Below, in pieces: positions 17,497-26,698 of a DNA stretch of 64,000 nt. The DNA is from Bacteroidota bacterium (lineage in GTDB: Bacteria > Bacteroidota > Bacteroidia > Chitinophagales > Chitinophagaceae), in the NCBI GenBank assembly GCA_023423405.1, contig JAFAFR010000043.1, forward strand, positions 620,001 to 684,000, given 5' to 3'. The position numbers and the translations under genes are program-made. The number at the start of each line of letters is the position of its first letter. The stretch's first letter is position 1. Below the pieces are notes generated by a model, which saw only the letters and a list, made by a program, of their open reading frames with translations, ran no database searches and had not been told where the DNA came from.

Positions 17497-18525
17497 ATGA
17501 AAAGTCCATTTACCGGAGGCGAAGCAACGCTCCAAAAAGAATTGCGAACAATGGAATTCCGCAAAGAATCATTCCAGGTTCAGTTCCAGTATTACCTGTG
17601 CAGGGAAACGGGTGAACAGTTCACAGACGACGAATTGGATGAAGTAAACACCAACCAGGTGTATAACCAATACAGGGCAAAATACGGCATTCCTTTTCCC
17701 GACGAGATAAAGGCAATCCGGGAGCAATATGGGCTTCCGGCCAGCAAGATGGCAGAAATACTGGGATTGGGCATCAATGCATTCCGAAATTATGAAGCAG
17801 GTGAAGTGCCCAGCGTATCAAATGGACGATTGATCCAGATGGTTAAAGATCCGAAGGAATTCAGGCTGCTGATTGACCTCAGTAAAAATGAATTCACCCC
17901 GGAAGAACTGGACAGGATAAATAGAAAGATCAATCGTGCATTGGATGGCTGGGATGATTTCAAACAGATTTCCGAAACCTTAATGCTGGGAGAAAAAAGA
18001 CCGGGTATTTTTAATGGCTATAAAGTGCCGCGTATTGAGAAAATAAACCACATGGTTTTGTATTTTTCCGATAAGGCGAAGCCATTTAAAACCAAATTGA
18101 ACAAGCTTTTATTCTATGCCGATTTTCTGCATTTCAAAAGAACGGGCTTTTCCATCAGCGGGTTGACCTACCAGGCTATGCAGAAAGGCCCCGTACCCAA
18201 AAACTACGATTGGATATTCGACAATACCATGGAGAAAAAACTGGTCACCGTTCAACTGGAGGACTTTGGCGAATACATGGGGGAACGTTTCGTAAAAACA
18301 GATGAGGCCGTGTTCGAAAAAGAATTATTCATCGAAAGCGAACTAAAGGCAATGGAAGCCGTTGCAGCGGCTTTCAAAAACGACACTGCGAACACGATTG
18401 TAAAGAAAAGCCATGAAGAGGAAGCCTGGTCGGACAATATTGATTCTTTCAAGACAATTGGCTATGATTATGGGTTTAGTTTGAAGTACCCTATATTCGG
18501 GCCTGCAAATCCAACACTGTTTTGA
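17497..18525 (+). CDS. Antitoxin with MqsA-like N-terminus, HTH and SocA/Panacea domain
   Basis: A 342-residue putative antitoxin with three parts. Residues 1-60 resemble the MqsA zinc domain (MKSPFTGGEA ... YYLCRETGEQF), but the CxxC pair of MqsA is replaced by S-P-F-T, so zinc binding is probably lost. Residues ~65-120 are an XRE/MqsA-type helix-turn-helix (FPDEIKAIREQYGLPASKMA, GINAFRNYEAGEVPS). The rest is a SocA/Panacea (DUF4065) domain (KLNKLLFYADFLHFKRTG, ISGLTYQAMQKGPVPKNYDWIF). Panacea domains neutralise diverse toxins. The start at MKSPF fits MqsA; a start at 17458 would add 13 residues. The stop overlaps the rlmH start. Confidence 0.82.
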   Translation: MKSPFTGGEATLQKELRTMEFRKESFQVQFQYYLCRETGEQFTDDELDEVNTNQVYNQYRAKYGIPFPDEIKAIREQYGLPASKMAEILGLGINAFRNYEAGEVPSVSNGRLIQMVKDPKEFRLLIDLSKNEFTPEELDRINRKINRALDGWDDFKQISETLMLGEKRPGIFNGYKVPRIEKINHMVLYFSDKAKPFKTKLNKLLFYADFLHFKRTGFSISGLTYQAMQKGPVPKNYDWIFDNTMEKKLVTVQLEDFGEYMGERFVKTDEAVFEKELFIESELKAMEAVAAAFKNDTANTIVKKSHEEEAWSDNIDSFKTIGYDYGFSLKYPIFGPANPTLF

Positions 18526-18986
18526 AAATCGTTCTGGCCACCATCGGTAAACAACAGGATCCTTCCACGCGGGAGGCCGTTGCCGATTTCACCACCAGGA
18601 TCACCCGCTATTTTCCCTGCGAATGGAAGCTGCTGCCGCCTTCGCGGTTTACGGAGCCCGACGCCATCCGCAAAGCGGAGTCGCAGGCCCTGCTCGACTG
18701 GCTGCAGAAAGACGACTACCTGGTGCTGCTGGACGAAAGGGGAAAGAACATCAGCTCGCCCGAGCTCGCCATATTGCTGCAGCAGCGGGCCAACGAAAGC
18801 CGGAAACAAATGGTGTTCCTCATCGGCGGCGCCTACGGCGTGGACAACCACCTGCGGCAGCGGGCCGATTTCACCTGGAGCCTGTCGCGCCTTGTTTTCC
18901 CCCACCAGGTGGTGCGCCTCATTTTAGCAGAACAGGTTTACCGGGCTTGCAGTATTTTACGCAACGAAAAATACCACCATGATTAG
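18522..18986 (+). CDS. rlmH: 23S rRNA (pseudouridine-1915-N3)-methyltransferase
   Basis: A SPOUT methyltransferase that modifies pseudouridine 1915 in helix 69 of 23S rRNA using SAM. The 154 residues match the RlmH length. Seen are the N-terminal MKIVLATIGK, DDYLVLLDERGKNISSPELA, and the trefoil-knot SAM site FLIGGAYGVD near residues 99-108, then SLSRLVFPHQVVRLILAEQVYRA at the C-terminus (shown in part as LVFPHQVVRLILAEQ). It starts with TTG at 18522, overlapping the TGA of the antitoxin gene. This housekeeping gene therefore appears to be read partly from the toxin-antitoxin promoter. Confidence 0.96.
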   Translation: MKIVLATIGKQQDPSTREAVADFTTRITRYFPCEWKLLPPSRFTEPDAIRKAESQALLDWLQKDDYLVLLDERGKNISSPELAILLQQRANESRKQMVFLIGGAYGVDNHLRQRADFTWSLSRLVFPHQVVRLILAEQVYRACSILRNEKYHHD

Positions 18987-19620
18987 CATTACCCTCCTGA
19001 TCATCATCATCACTACCGCTGTATCACTGATCGCTTTTAACAATGAAAAGATCAAGGAGGGCCTGCTCTTCTGGCCTGCGGAGATCAAAAGCCGCGGACA
19101 ATATTACCGTTTCTTCTCCGGCGGACTGGTGCACGGCGACCTCATGCACCTCGCCTTCAACATGATCTCCTTTCTCTCTTTTGGTGAATACCTGGAAGGG
19201 TATCTTTTTTCCAGTCCTGATTATTTCGGCTCCAGCGGCAAGATGCTTTTCACCATCCTCTACGTCACCGCGCTGGTAGCTTCCGTAATACCCGACTACA
19301 TTGAGAACCGCGATAATTTTTCTTACCGCGCGCTGGGCGCTTCCGGCGCAGTATCGGCCGTGATCTTTGCCTTCATCATGCTGGAACCCACCATGAAACT
19401 GCGGCTCTTTTTCAGCATACCCATCCCGGGTTATATTTTCGGGATCTTGTTCCTGGCGATTTCAGTGATCCTGGCCCGGCGCGGCGGTGACAATATCGGG
19501 CACCGCGCCCACTTCAGCGGCGCCATCTACGGCGTGCTGTTCATGATCCTTACCGGCAAGCTCATCGCCCACGTGGACGTGCTGCAGGATTTCATCCGCC
19601 AGATCCGGGCGCACTACTGA
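18979..19620 (+). CDS. Rhomboid family intramembrane serine protease
   Basis: A polytopic membrane protease that cleaves transmembrane helices in the inner membrane. Of 213 residues, about six segments are hydrophobic. The catalytic Ser122 lies in LGASGAVSAV and His178 in HRAHFSGAIYG. The upstream HGDLMHLAFNMISF loop with HxxxN is the usual oxyanion region. It overlaps the end of rlmH by 8 bp and converges on tilS with 29 bp of overlap. The substrate is unknown. Confidence 0.93.
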   Translation: MISITLLIIIITTAVSLIAFNNEKIKEGLLFWPAEIKSRGQYYRFFSGGLVHGDLMHLAFNMISFLSFGEYLEGYLFSSPDYFGSSGKMLFTILYVTALVASVIPDYIENRDNFSYRALGASGAVSAVIFAFIMLEPTMKLRLFFSIPIPGYIFGILFLAISVILARRGGDNIGHRAHFSGAIYGVLFMILTGKLIAHVDVLQDFIRQIRAHY

Positions 19621-20947
19621 TTTTCAGTACCAGTATCTTTTTTGTCTTTTCGGTTATACGGAACCGGTGGTCGATGCGATGCCCCGCCACCCAGCAGATC
19701 TTTTTGTCCGTTTCCAGTACCAGGCATTTTTCTTTTTCATGCCTGGGTACGCGGATATCCGTGAGGAAGCGTGCGATCTTTTTTTTCTTCGGCATGCCCA
19801 GGGGATAAAAATAATCGCCGGCCTTCCAGGTGCGCAGCAGCAGCGGATAGCGGATGGCGGCGGCATCGAGCCATACGGTGGATTGCCCCTGCGGAACAGC
19901 CGCACCGGAATAGTCGCGCGTTTCCCATTCCAGCAACGCACCGGAAATCTCGAGCCGACCGGTTTCGGTGGTGAGCAACTGTATACCGGCTGCAGGTTTA
20001 CGGGGAACCAGCACCAGCCAGTTGCGGTTGCGCAGGAGGCGGTATTGCTGCGTTTCAACGAAGCTGCCGGTTTGGCTGTGGCACAGCGACCAGGCTTCGG
20101 TCACCTGGCTGGCAGAGAAACCAAAAGGGTGCAGCCATTCGTAGAGCAGGGCCTTGCCGCCTTCGGCCTGCTGCAGGCGCAGCACGGGAACCTTTTGGGT
20201 CTCCCCTTCCGTGAGCACCAGCTTCTGCAGTGCCTTGGCCATGGCTGCATCGTAAAAACTTTTCACCGACTTGAGGCGGTCGGCCGATTGTGCCAGTCCG
20301 GCTGCGGCGCCGGGGATCTTTTCCGTCACCAGGGGCAGCAGCAGGTTGCGGATGAAATTGCGGTTGTACTTATCCGTTTGATTGGAGCTGTCCTCCACCC
20401 AGGCCAGTTGCCGGGCGATGGCATATGCTTCGAGCTGCGCGCGGGTGGCAAAGAGCAGGGGCCGGCGCAGCCTGCCACGCCGGAGAGGGATGCCGCTCAA
20501 TCCCGACAGGCCTGCGCCGCGGAACAATTGCAGCAGCAGGGTTTCGGCGTCGTCGCCCGCATGATGGGCCGTAAGGATGCAGTCGAAGGGTTTTCCCGAT
20601 TCGCGCGATCGAAGGTTTTCCAGCCATTCGTATCGTAAACGGCGGGCCAGGTCCTGCAGGGATCCACCTGTTTCTGCATGAATGGCCATCGTATCGGCAG
20701 CATCCAGGTGCAGGGGAATTTCCCATGCCGCAGCCAGCTTTTCCAGGAAGAGCTGGTCGCGTTCACTCTCGCTGCCGCGTAACCGAAAATTAAAATGGGC
20801 CATCTCGAAATGATAACCCCCGGCGCGAAGCAGGGCGCAGAGCACAGTGGAATCGAGGCCTCCACTCACTGCCACCAATAAGCGCTGTTGCGGGTTGAAT
20901 AACTTCTCCCGGTTTACAAATTGTTCAAATGCTTTTTCCAGTTCCAT
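19592..20947 (-). CDS. tilS: tRNA(Ile)-lysidine synthase
   Basis: Converts C34 of the tRNA-Ile(CAU) anticodon to lysidine, using ATP and lysine; normally essential. The N-type ATP pyrophosphatase loop is LLVAVSGGLDST at about 23-34. It is followed by FNFRLRGSESERDQLF, LTAHHAGDDAETLLLQLFRG and WVEDSSNQTDKYNRNFIRN, all TilS hallmarks. The C-terminal TilS_C domain is present (FLTDIRVPRHEKEKCLVLE in part). The length of 451 is normal. Its 3' end overlaps the rhomboid gene. Confidence 0.96.
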   Translation of the reverse strand: MELEKAFEQFVNREKLFNPQQRLLVAVSGGLDSTVLCALLRAGGYHFEMAHFNFRLRGSESERDQLFLEKLAAAWEIPLHLDAADTMAIHAETGGSLQDLARRLRYEWLENLRSRESGKPFDCILTAHHAGDDAETLLLQLFRGAGLSGLSGIPLRRGRLRRPLLFATRAQLEAYAIARQLAWVEDSSNQTDKYNRNFIRNLLLPLVTEKIPGAAAGLAQSADRLKSVKSFYDAAMAKALQKLVLTEGETQKVPVLRLQQAEGGKALLYEWLHPFGFSASQVTEAWSLCHSQTGSFVETQQYRLLRNRNWLVLVPRKPAAGIQLLTTETGRLEISGALLEWETRDYSGAAVPQGQSTVWLDAAAIRYPLLLRTWKAGDYFYPLGMPKKKKIARFLTDIRVPRHEKEKCLVLETDKKICWVAGHRIDHRFRITEKTKKILVLKISSAPGSGG

Positions 20948-21060
20948 TTCTGTTCTAAAAAATCGCGTACAAACCCGCGTAGTTTTACGTTTTATCCTGA
21001 CAGCTTTGCTATTACTTTAGCACCTGTGATATTTACCATTGTCCTAAATCCTATTGATAA

Positions 21061-21741
21061 ATGCCTCAAGACTGTACGCATATTTGCATCATTGAAAATA
21101 CGACCCTGGTTGTCCTTGCCTGTATCCTCCTGCTGCTGGTGTATAAAAAAGCCTGGCAGGACAAAGCCATGCGCTTCATTCTCATCAACGCCGCCTACAG
21201 CTTCGCCACCAACCTGTTCTCTCTTTTCCATCCCATTACCACGGTTACCTACGATACCCTTTCCAACCTCACCATGCACATCGACACGCTGAGTGCCCTG
21301 GGCTTCTTTTATCACCTCTGGAACAATTCCCGCTGGCACAAGTTTCTCCGTTACAGTGTAGCGCCGGTGATCCTGGTATGGCTGGGCACTTTCATCGTTA
21401 TGCGCGATCTCCAGTATCACTGGTGGACCCTGCTGATGCCCAGCGTATGGTACCTGGCTGCCGGCATCTACGCATTGTACTTCCTGTACAAAAAAGGCAA
21501 TTTCCAGGAGACCTCTTTTTATGTCAGCCGTTTTCTGCTCATCACCGGTTTCCTGTTCTACAATTTCGTGTACATCGTTATCGAGATCTGTTACATTTAC
21601 TTCAAGGGCGTCAGCAACAGCGCCGATGCCTGGAACATCAATTACTGGAGCTACCTGATCTTCCGCGTAATGATGCTGGCCGGTGTGATCGCCTGGTACG
21701 CGAGACCCGGCATCCGCAAAGCCTATGCTTTCAATAAGTAA
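21061..21741 (+). CDS. Multi-pass membrane protein of unknown function
   Basis: 226 residues with about seven hydrophobic segments, including TTLVVLACILLLLVYK, FILINAAYSFATNLFSLF, WYLAAGIYALYFLYK and IFRVMMLAGVIAWYARPG. The loops are short and the C-terminus is basic. I do not recognise a family with confidence. The even spacing of helices resembles small seven-helix sensor or conserved Bacteroidota membrane proteins. It overlaps the end of the TPR gene on the other strand by 11 bp. Confidence 0.75.
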   Translation: MPQDCTHICIIENTTLVVLACILLLLVYKKAWQDKAMRFILINAAYSFATNLFSLFHPITTVTYDTLSNLTMHIDTLSALGFFYHLWNNSRWHKFLRYSVAPVILVWLGTFIVMRDLQYHWWTLLMPSVWYLAAGIYALYFLYKKGNFQETSFYVSRFLLITGFLFYNFVYIVIEICYIYFKGVSNSADAWNINYWSYLIFRVMMLAGVIAWYARPGIRKAYAFNK

Positions 21742-22045
21742 GCTCTTCCAGCGCCGAACGCAGTTCACCATAGGCATGCTGGTCGCCCGCTTCCCGCGAA
21801 ACGGCCATGCCCTTTTCATACCAGTGTATGGCAGCCTCCGTTTCACCCGAACGCTCCAGCAATTTGGCCAGGTGATAATAGGAACCGATATAACCGGGCT
21901 GCTCCGCCAGTATGGCTTCAAACAGTTGACGCGCACGCGCATCATCGCCCAGCTTGATGTATTCCAGCGCCAGCGCGTGCCGCAAAAACGCATCCCCCGG
22001 TTGGTCGCGCAGGAAGGCTTCCAGTTTTTCTATGCGATCTGTCAT
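21731..22045 (-). CDS. Small tetratricopeptide repeat protein
   Basis: 104 residues made almost entirely of TPR-like helix pairs: FLRHALALEYIKLGDDARARQLFEAILAEQP and GSYYHLAKLLERSGETEAAIHWYEKGMAV, each shown in part by the A-x-x-Y-x-x-G pattern. It lacks a signal peptide, so it probably acts as a cytoplasmic binding scaffold. Partners are unknown. It is divergent from etfB. Confidence 0.85.
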   Translation of the reverse strand: MTDRIEKLEAFLRDQPGDAFLRHALALEYIKLGDDARARQLFEAILAEQPGYIGSYYHLAKLLERSGETEAAIHWYEKGMAVSREAGDQHAYGELRSALEELTY

Positions 22046-22093
22046 TTTATTAAAAAATATTCTTGCAAATTCGGAATCTATCGGGCTGCCTTT

Positions 22094-22101
22094 TATATTT
22101 G
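22094..22101 (+). promoter_or_regulatory. -7 element TATATTTG for etfBA
   Basis: A perfect TAnnTTTG, 49 bp before the etfB start. The nearest upstream TTG (22063) is 28 bp away, longer than usual, so the -33 part is weak. Confidence 0.55.
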
Positions 22102-22149
22102 TAGTATATTAGTTGCATAAACAACTTTCAAAATTCCAATTGTTGCTGT

Positions 22150-22893
22150 ATGAAAATATTAGTGTGTATCAGTAAAACGCCGGACACCACGGCAAAAATA
22201 GCTTTCATTGATAACAACCGGAAATTCGCGGCTGATGGCGTACAGTGGATCATCAATCCCTATGATGAATGGTATGCCCTGGTGCGGGCCATAGAATTGA
22301 AAGAAAAAGATCCCTCCACCGTATTGCACCTGGTGACGGTGGGTACTGCCGATACCGAGCCCATCATCCGCAAGGCCCTGGCGCTGGGCGGTGACGAAGC
22401 CATTCGCGTGAACACCGACAGCACCGACGCTTACACCATTGCCAGCCAGATTGCGGCCGTAGCCAAAGAAGGCGGTTACGACCTCATCCTTACGGGTAAG
22501 GAAACCATCGATTTCAATGGCGCGGGTATTGGCGGCATGGTAGCGGAGTTGCTTGACCTTCCCTATATATCCCTGGCCACCAAACTGGACCTGGATGGTA
22601 ATAGCGCCACAGCAGTGCGGGAAGTGGAAGGCGGCGAAGAAACAGACGCCGTCAGCCTGCCGCTGGTAGTGAGCTGCCAGAAAGGAATGGCCGAACAACG
22701 CATACCCAACATGAAGGGCATTATGGGTGCGCGCAGCAAACCGCTGAAAGTAGTGGAGCCTGTTGCAACAGAAGCGCTCACCGGCATCGAGCAGTTTGAA
22801 CTGCCGCCCGCCAAAGCAGGCGTAAAGCTGGTTTCACCCGATCAACCCGAAGAACTCGTTCGCCTCCTGCACGAAGAAGCTAAAGTCATTTAA
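22150..22893 (+). CDS. etfB: Electron transfer flavoprotein beta subunit
   Basis: Small subunit of the ETF heterodimer that carries electrons from acyl-CoA dehydrogenases to the respiratory chain. The 247 residues include MKILVCISKTPDT, the AMP-binding LILTGKETIDFNGAGIGGMVAELL (in part), PLVVSCQKGMAEQRIPNMKG, and IMGARSKPLKV, the ETF-beta recognition stretch. It is 11 bp upstream of etfA, an operon. Confidence 0.96.
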   Translation: MKILVCISKTPDTTAKIAFIDNNRKFAADGVQWIINPYDEWYALVRAIELKEKDPSTVLHLVTVGTADTEPIIRKALALGGDEAIRVNTDSTDAYTIASQIAAVAKEGGYDLILTGKETIDFNGAGIGGMVAELLDLPYISLATKLDLDGNSATAVREVEGGEETDAVSLPLVVSCQKGMAEQRIPNMKGIMGARSKPLKVVEPVATEALTGIEQFELPPAKAGVKLVSPDQPEELVRLLHEEAKVI

Positions 22894-22904
22894 AAAATAC
22901 TGTC

Positions 22905-23864
22905 ATGATACTTGTCTATATAGATCAATCCGACCGCAGCATTAAGAAATCTGCGTTTGAAGCCATCAGTTACGGGGTGCAATTGGGCGCCCAGCTCAGC
23001 CAGCCGGTAGCCGGACTGGTACTGGGTGAAACCACGGAAGACCTTTCTTCACTGGGAAAATACGGACTTCCCAAAGTGTACCACCTGAACGATGCGGCCT
23101 TCAATGAAATGGACTCCCAGACCTATACGGCCGCCATTGCAGAAATGGTGAACAAAACCGGCGCCAGTTGCCTGGTGCTTTCGGGAAACCTCACCGGCAA
23201 AGCCATTGCACCGCGTTTGTCGGTAAGACTGAAAGCCGGGCTGGTAGCGGGCGCTGTGGCCCTGCCCGAAACGTCTAATGGATTTGTGGTGAAGAAAGCG
23301 GTGTTCAGTGGAAAAGCTTTTGCAAAGATCAATATCCTGAGCGCCGTAAAAATCATTGCAGTGAGTCCGAATGCCATCAGTGCCGTGGTAACGGGCGATG
23401 GCAAAGCGGAAGTGGTAACCGAATCCGTTACAGCAGTTGCGCCGAAAGTGAAAGTGGTGTCGAAGGAATTGCTGAAGGGACAGGTGAACCTGGCCGATGC
23501 GCAAATTGTGGTGAGCGGGGGACGCGGATTGAAAGGGCCCGAAAACTGGGGCATAATCGAAGAACTGGCCGGGCTGCTGGGAGCAGCCACTGCCTGCAGC
23601 AGGCCCGTAGCGGATGCGCACTGGCGCCCCCACCATGAGCACGTGGGACAAACCGGCGGCGCCATTGCCCCCAATCTTTATTTTGCCGTGGGGATTTCCG
23701 GGGCCATCCAGCACCTGGCCGGGGTTAACCGAAGCAAAACCATTGTGGTGATCAACAAAGACCCGGAAGCGCCTTTTTTCAAGGCGGCAGACTACGGCAT
23801 TGTGGGAGACGCATTCGAGGTAATGCCCAGGATCATAGAGGCGGTAAAAAAGCTCAAACAGTAG
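22905..23864 (+). CDS. etfA: Electron transfer flavoprotein alpha subunit
   Basis: Large ETF subunit that binds FAD. The C-terminal FAD domain carries VVSGGRGLKGPENWGIIEELA in part, CSRPVADAHWRPHHEHVGQTG in part (the usual SR.AVD..W....QVGQTG motif), LYFAVGISGAIQHLAG and VVINKDPEAPFFKAADYGIVGD. The length of 319 is normal. It acts with EtfB in fatty-acid or amino-acid oxidation. Confidence 0.96.
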   Translation: MILVYIDQSDRSIKKSAFEAISYGVQLGAQLSQPVAGLVLGETTEDLSSLGKYGLPKVYHLNDAAFNEMDSQTYTAAIAEMVNKTGASCLVLSGNLTGKAIAPRLSVRLKAGLVAGAVALPETSNGFVVKKAVFSGKAFAKINILSAVKIIAVSPNAISAVVTGDGKAEVVTESVTAVAPKVKVVSKELLKGQVNLADAQIVVSGGRGLKGPENWGIIEELAGLLGAATACSRPVADAHWRPHHEHVGQTGGAIAPNLYFAVGISGAIQHLAGVNRSKTIVVINKDPEAPFFKAADYGIVGDAFEVMPRIIEAVKKLKQ

Positions 23865-23902
23865 CCTTTTTTACTAAAATGCCTTAGTTTCGTGCCTTCA
23901 TT

Positions 23903-24493
23903 ATGAGGAAGATAGAACTGGAAATAGTGGCGCTCTCCCACAGCATTACGCAAACGCATTCTTATGCCGTGGTGCTGGGAGAAGTTAATGGCATGCGCCG
24001 CCTGCCCATCGTGATCGGTGGGTTCGAGGCGCAGGCCATTGCCGTGGCCCTGGAAAAAATGCAGCCCAGCCGCCCGCTCACACACGACCTCATGAAAAAC
24101 TTCATGAGCGCCTTCAATGTTGACCTTACGGAGATCGTCATCAACGACCTGCAGGAAGGCATTTTTTATTCCAAACTGGTATGCGTGGGGGAAAACGATA
24201 CCGTGGAAATTGATTCCCGCACCAGCGATGCCCTGGCACTGGCCGTTCGCTTTGGCTGCCCCATTTATACCTATGAGAATATCCTCGACAGTGCGGGCAT
24301 TCTCATGGAAGACAGCGGCAGCAAAAAGAAAAAAGCGGTGACCGGCCCCGAACGGGAAGAAACCGGCAACGAAGACCTCCACGGCCTCAGCGTGGAAGAG
24401 CTGCATACCCTGCTGAACGAAGTGCTGGAGCAGGAGGACTATATCCGCGCCATCGCCATCCGCGACGAGATCAACAGCCGTAAGAACCAGTAA
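23903..24493 (+). CDS. Bifunctional nuclease domain protein (DUF151) with C-terminal UVR motif
   Basis: The N-terminal ~135 residues are a DUF151/BFN domain (VVLGEVNGMRRLPIVIGGFEAQAIAVALE in part; IDSRTSDALALAVRFGCPIY). This fold was described as a bifunctional nuclease, though its role in Bacteroidota is unclear. The C-terminal helix pair LSVEELHTLLNEVLEQEDYIRAIAIRDEI (in part) is a UvrB/UvrC (UVR) interaction motif. Its TAA overlaps the ispE ATG by one base (TAATG). Confidence 0.9.
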   Translation: MRKIELEIVALSHSITQTHSYAVVLGEVNGMRRLPIVIGGFEAQAIAVALEKMQPSRPLTHDLMKNFMSAFNVDLTEIVINDLQEGIFYSKLVCVGENDTVEIDSRTSDALALAVRFGCPIYTYENILDSAGILMEDSGSKKKKAVTGPEREETGNEDLHGLSVEELHTLLNEVLEQEDYIRAIAIRDEINSRKNQ

Positions 24494-25323
24494 TGATCCT
24501 TTTCCCCAATGCCAAGATCAACCTGGGGTTACGGGTAAAAGCAAAGCGGCCCGATGGCTACCACGAGCTGGAGACGGTATTTTACCCGCTGCCTGTACAC
24601 GATATTCTCGAAGGCATACGATCGGACCGTTTTTCTTTCAGCACCAGCGGACGCTCCATTCCCGGAACGGAAAACGATAACCTCATCCTGAAAACCTGGC
24701 AATTACTATCGGCCGATTTTCAGCTCTCTCCTGTTTCACTGCACCTGCATAAAAAAATTCCCATGGGGGCCGGGCTCGGTGGCGGCTCATCGGACGCCGC
24801 TTTTACCCTGCTGTTGCTGAACGAGCTTTTTCAACTGGCGCTTTCCGCAGAACAGCTCCGGGCCTATGCGCTGCAGTTGGGAAGCGACTGCCCGTTTTTT
24901 TTGTTCAACCAACCGGCGCTGGCTTCCGGCCGCGGAGAAATATTGACACCCCTCTCCCTTCCCGCGCTGGCAGGCAAAAAATTTGTGCTGGTGGCGCCGC
25001 CCCTGCACATCTCAACGGGCTGGGCCTTTGCACAGTTGGAACCGCGCACGTCCTTGCAAGCCGGCGCCGGCGAGCCCGCCCTGCAGCACATCCTGGAACA
25101 ACCGGTAGCCAACTGGAAGGGACTCGTCGTCAACGATTTTGAAGCGGTCGTTGTACAACACCACCCGGTAATTGGGCAGGTACGCGATGTCTTGTACGAA
25201 CAGGGTGCGGTCTATGCATCCCTTACGGGGAGCGGCGCCGCGCTCTATGGTATATTCGACGAAATTCCGTCGAACATTGCAGGTGCTTTTCCTGCTGACC
25301 ACGAAGTATTGGTTAGCGGCTGA
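24493..25323 (+). CDS. ispE: 4-diphosphocytidyl-2-C-methyl-D-erythritol kinase
   Basis: GHMP kinase of the non-mevalonate (MEP) isoprenoid pathway. It begins with FPNAKINLGLRVKAKRPDGYHE, shown in part, and has the ATP loop PMGAGLGGGSSDAA near 95-108 and LGSDCPFFL. The C-terminal SLTGSGAALYGIF closes the active site. The 276 residues match the family. It implies the host makes isoprenoids by the MEP route. It is translationally coupled to the DUF151 gene. Confidence 0.95.
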   Translation: MILFPNAKINLGLRVKAKRPDGYHELETVFYPLPVHDILEGIRSDRFSFSTSGRSIPGTENDNLILKTWQLLSADFQLSPVSLHLHKKIPMGAGLGGGSSDAAFTLLLLNELFQLALSAEQLRAYALQLGSDCPFFLFNQPALASGRGEILTPLSLPALAGKKFVLVAPPLHISTGWAFAQLEPRTSLQAGAGEPALQHILEQPVANWKGLVVNDFEAVVVQHHPVIGQVRDVLYEQGAVYASLTGSGAALYGIFDEIPSNIAGAFPADHEVLVSG

Positions 25324-25462
25324 TTTTTTGTATCTTGCAAACACTCATGATCAATCGGTCCACCATATTTGACTTTCTTTCCGGCAACCTCGATTTTCTC
25401 GATCATCGAAGTTGATTTCTTTTGCTGCCCCCTCCTATTTTTTCATTTTATAAAAGTCAGGT

Positions 25463-26698
25463 ATGACCAGTTCAACCATTTCCCTTTCGGAAAAATCATT
25501 GCATTATATACAACTCGAAGAACAGTACGGCGCGCATAATTACCACCCGCTGCCCGTAGTGCTGGAAAGAGGCGAAGGCGTTTTTCTCTACGACGTGGAT
25601 GGCAAACGCTATTTTGATTTCCTCAGCGGCTACAGCGCCGTCAACCAGGGGCATTGTCACCCCGATATTGTGAAGGTGCTGGTAGAGCAGGCCCCCGTGC
25701 TCACGCTCACGTCGCGCGCCTTTTACAACAACCAGCTTGGGCCCTATGAAGCCTATATCAGTTCCTATTTCGGATACGATAAAGTGCTGCCTATGAACAC
25801 GGGCGTGGAAGGAGGCGAAACGGCCATCAAACTTGCGCGGCGCTGGGCCTACGTCAAAAAAGGCGTGCCCGACAACCAGGCCAGGATCCTGTTTGCGGAA
25901 AACAATTTCTGGGGAAGAACCATGGCGGCCATTTCTGCTTCCACGGATCCCAGCAGCTACAGCGGTTTCGGTCCCTTTATGCCGGGTTTCGAAACCATTC
26001 CCTATAACGACCTCGCGGCGTTGGAAAAAGCGCTGCAGGATCCCACTGTCGCCGCTTTCATGGTAGAACCCATACAGGGAGAAGCCGGTGTGGTAGTACC
26101 CGATGCCGGTTACCTGAAAGGAGTGCGCGCACTTTGCGACCAATACAATGTGCTGTTCATTGCCGATGAGATACAAACGGGACTGGCAAGAACGGGCAGG
26201 ATGCTGGCCTGTGACCACGAAGAAGTGCGCCCGGATATCCTGATCCTGGGCAAGGCCCTCAGCGGTGGTACGCTGCCCGTGAGCGCTGTGCTGGCCGACG
26301 ATCACATTATGCTCAACATCAAACCCGGTGAGCATGGCAGTACTTATGGCGGCAACCCGCTGGCCTGCCGCGTGGCCATGGCGGCGCTGGAAGTATTGCG
26401 CCGCGACAAACTCGCGGAGAATGCAGAAGCCATGGGTTTGCTGCTGCGCAGGGAACTTGCGTCCATCGACTCACCTTATATCAGTGAAGTGCGTGGAAAG
26501 GGATTGCTGAATGCCATCGTGATCACCCATCCCAATAAGGAAGCGGCCTGGGAGCTTTGCCTGCTGCTCAAAGATGCAGGCCTTCTTGCCAAACCCACGC
26601 ATGGCGATAAGATCCGTTTTGCCCCGCCGCTTATTATTACAAAAGAGCAGTTACTGGAAGCAGCCGGTATTATTCGCGATTGCGTGGCAAAACTTTAA
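25463..26698 (+). CDS. rocD: Ornithine--oxo-acid transaminase
   Basis: Class III PLP aminotransferase turning ornithine and 2-oxoglutarate into glutamate semialdehyde and glutamate. The start LEEQYGAHNYHPLPVVLERGEG (in part) and FLSGYSAVNQGHCHPDIV are typical of ornithine aminotransferase. The PLP lysine is in ILILGKALSGG, after IADEIQTGLARTG. The C-terminus has LAKPTHGDKIRFAPPLIIT. The length is 411. A 139-bp leader lies upstream with no clear riboswitch; it contains a 22-codon frame of doubtful meaning. The gene meets the next one tail to tail, sharing the TTAA of both stops. Confidence 0.95.
   Translation: MTSSTISLSEKSLHYIQLEEQYGAHNYHPLPVVLERGEGVFLYDVDGKRYFDFLSGYSAVNQGHCHPDIVKVLVEQAPVLTLTSRAFYNNQLGPYEAYISSYFGYDKVLPMNTGVEGGETAIKLARRWAYVKKGVPDNQARILFAENNFWGRTMAAISASTDPSSYSGFGPFMPGFETIPYNDLAALEKALQDPTVAAFMVEPIQGEAGVVVPDAGYLKGVRALCDQYNVLFIADEIQTGLARTGRMLACDHEEVRPDILILGKALSGGTLPVSAVLADDHIMLNIKPGEHGSTYGGNPLACRVAMAALEVLRRDKLAENAEAMGLLLRRELASIDSPYISEVRGKGLLNAIVITHPNKEAAWELCLLLKDAGLLAKPTHGDKIRFAPPLIITKEQLLEAAGIIRDCVAKL

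Noticed and set aside
25347..25415. A 22-codon frame (MINRSTIFDFLSGNLDFLDH...) in the rocD leader, as a possible leader peptide
   Set aside because: No run of regulatory codons, no attenuator hairpin after it and no visible pairing alternatives; it may be chance.
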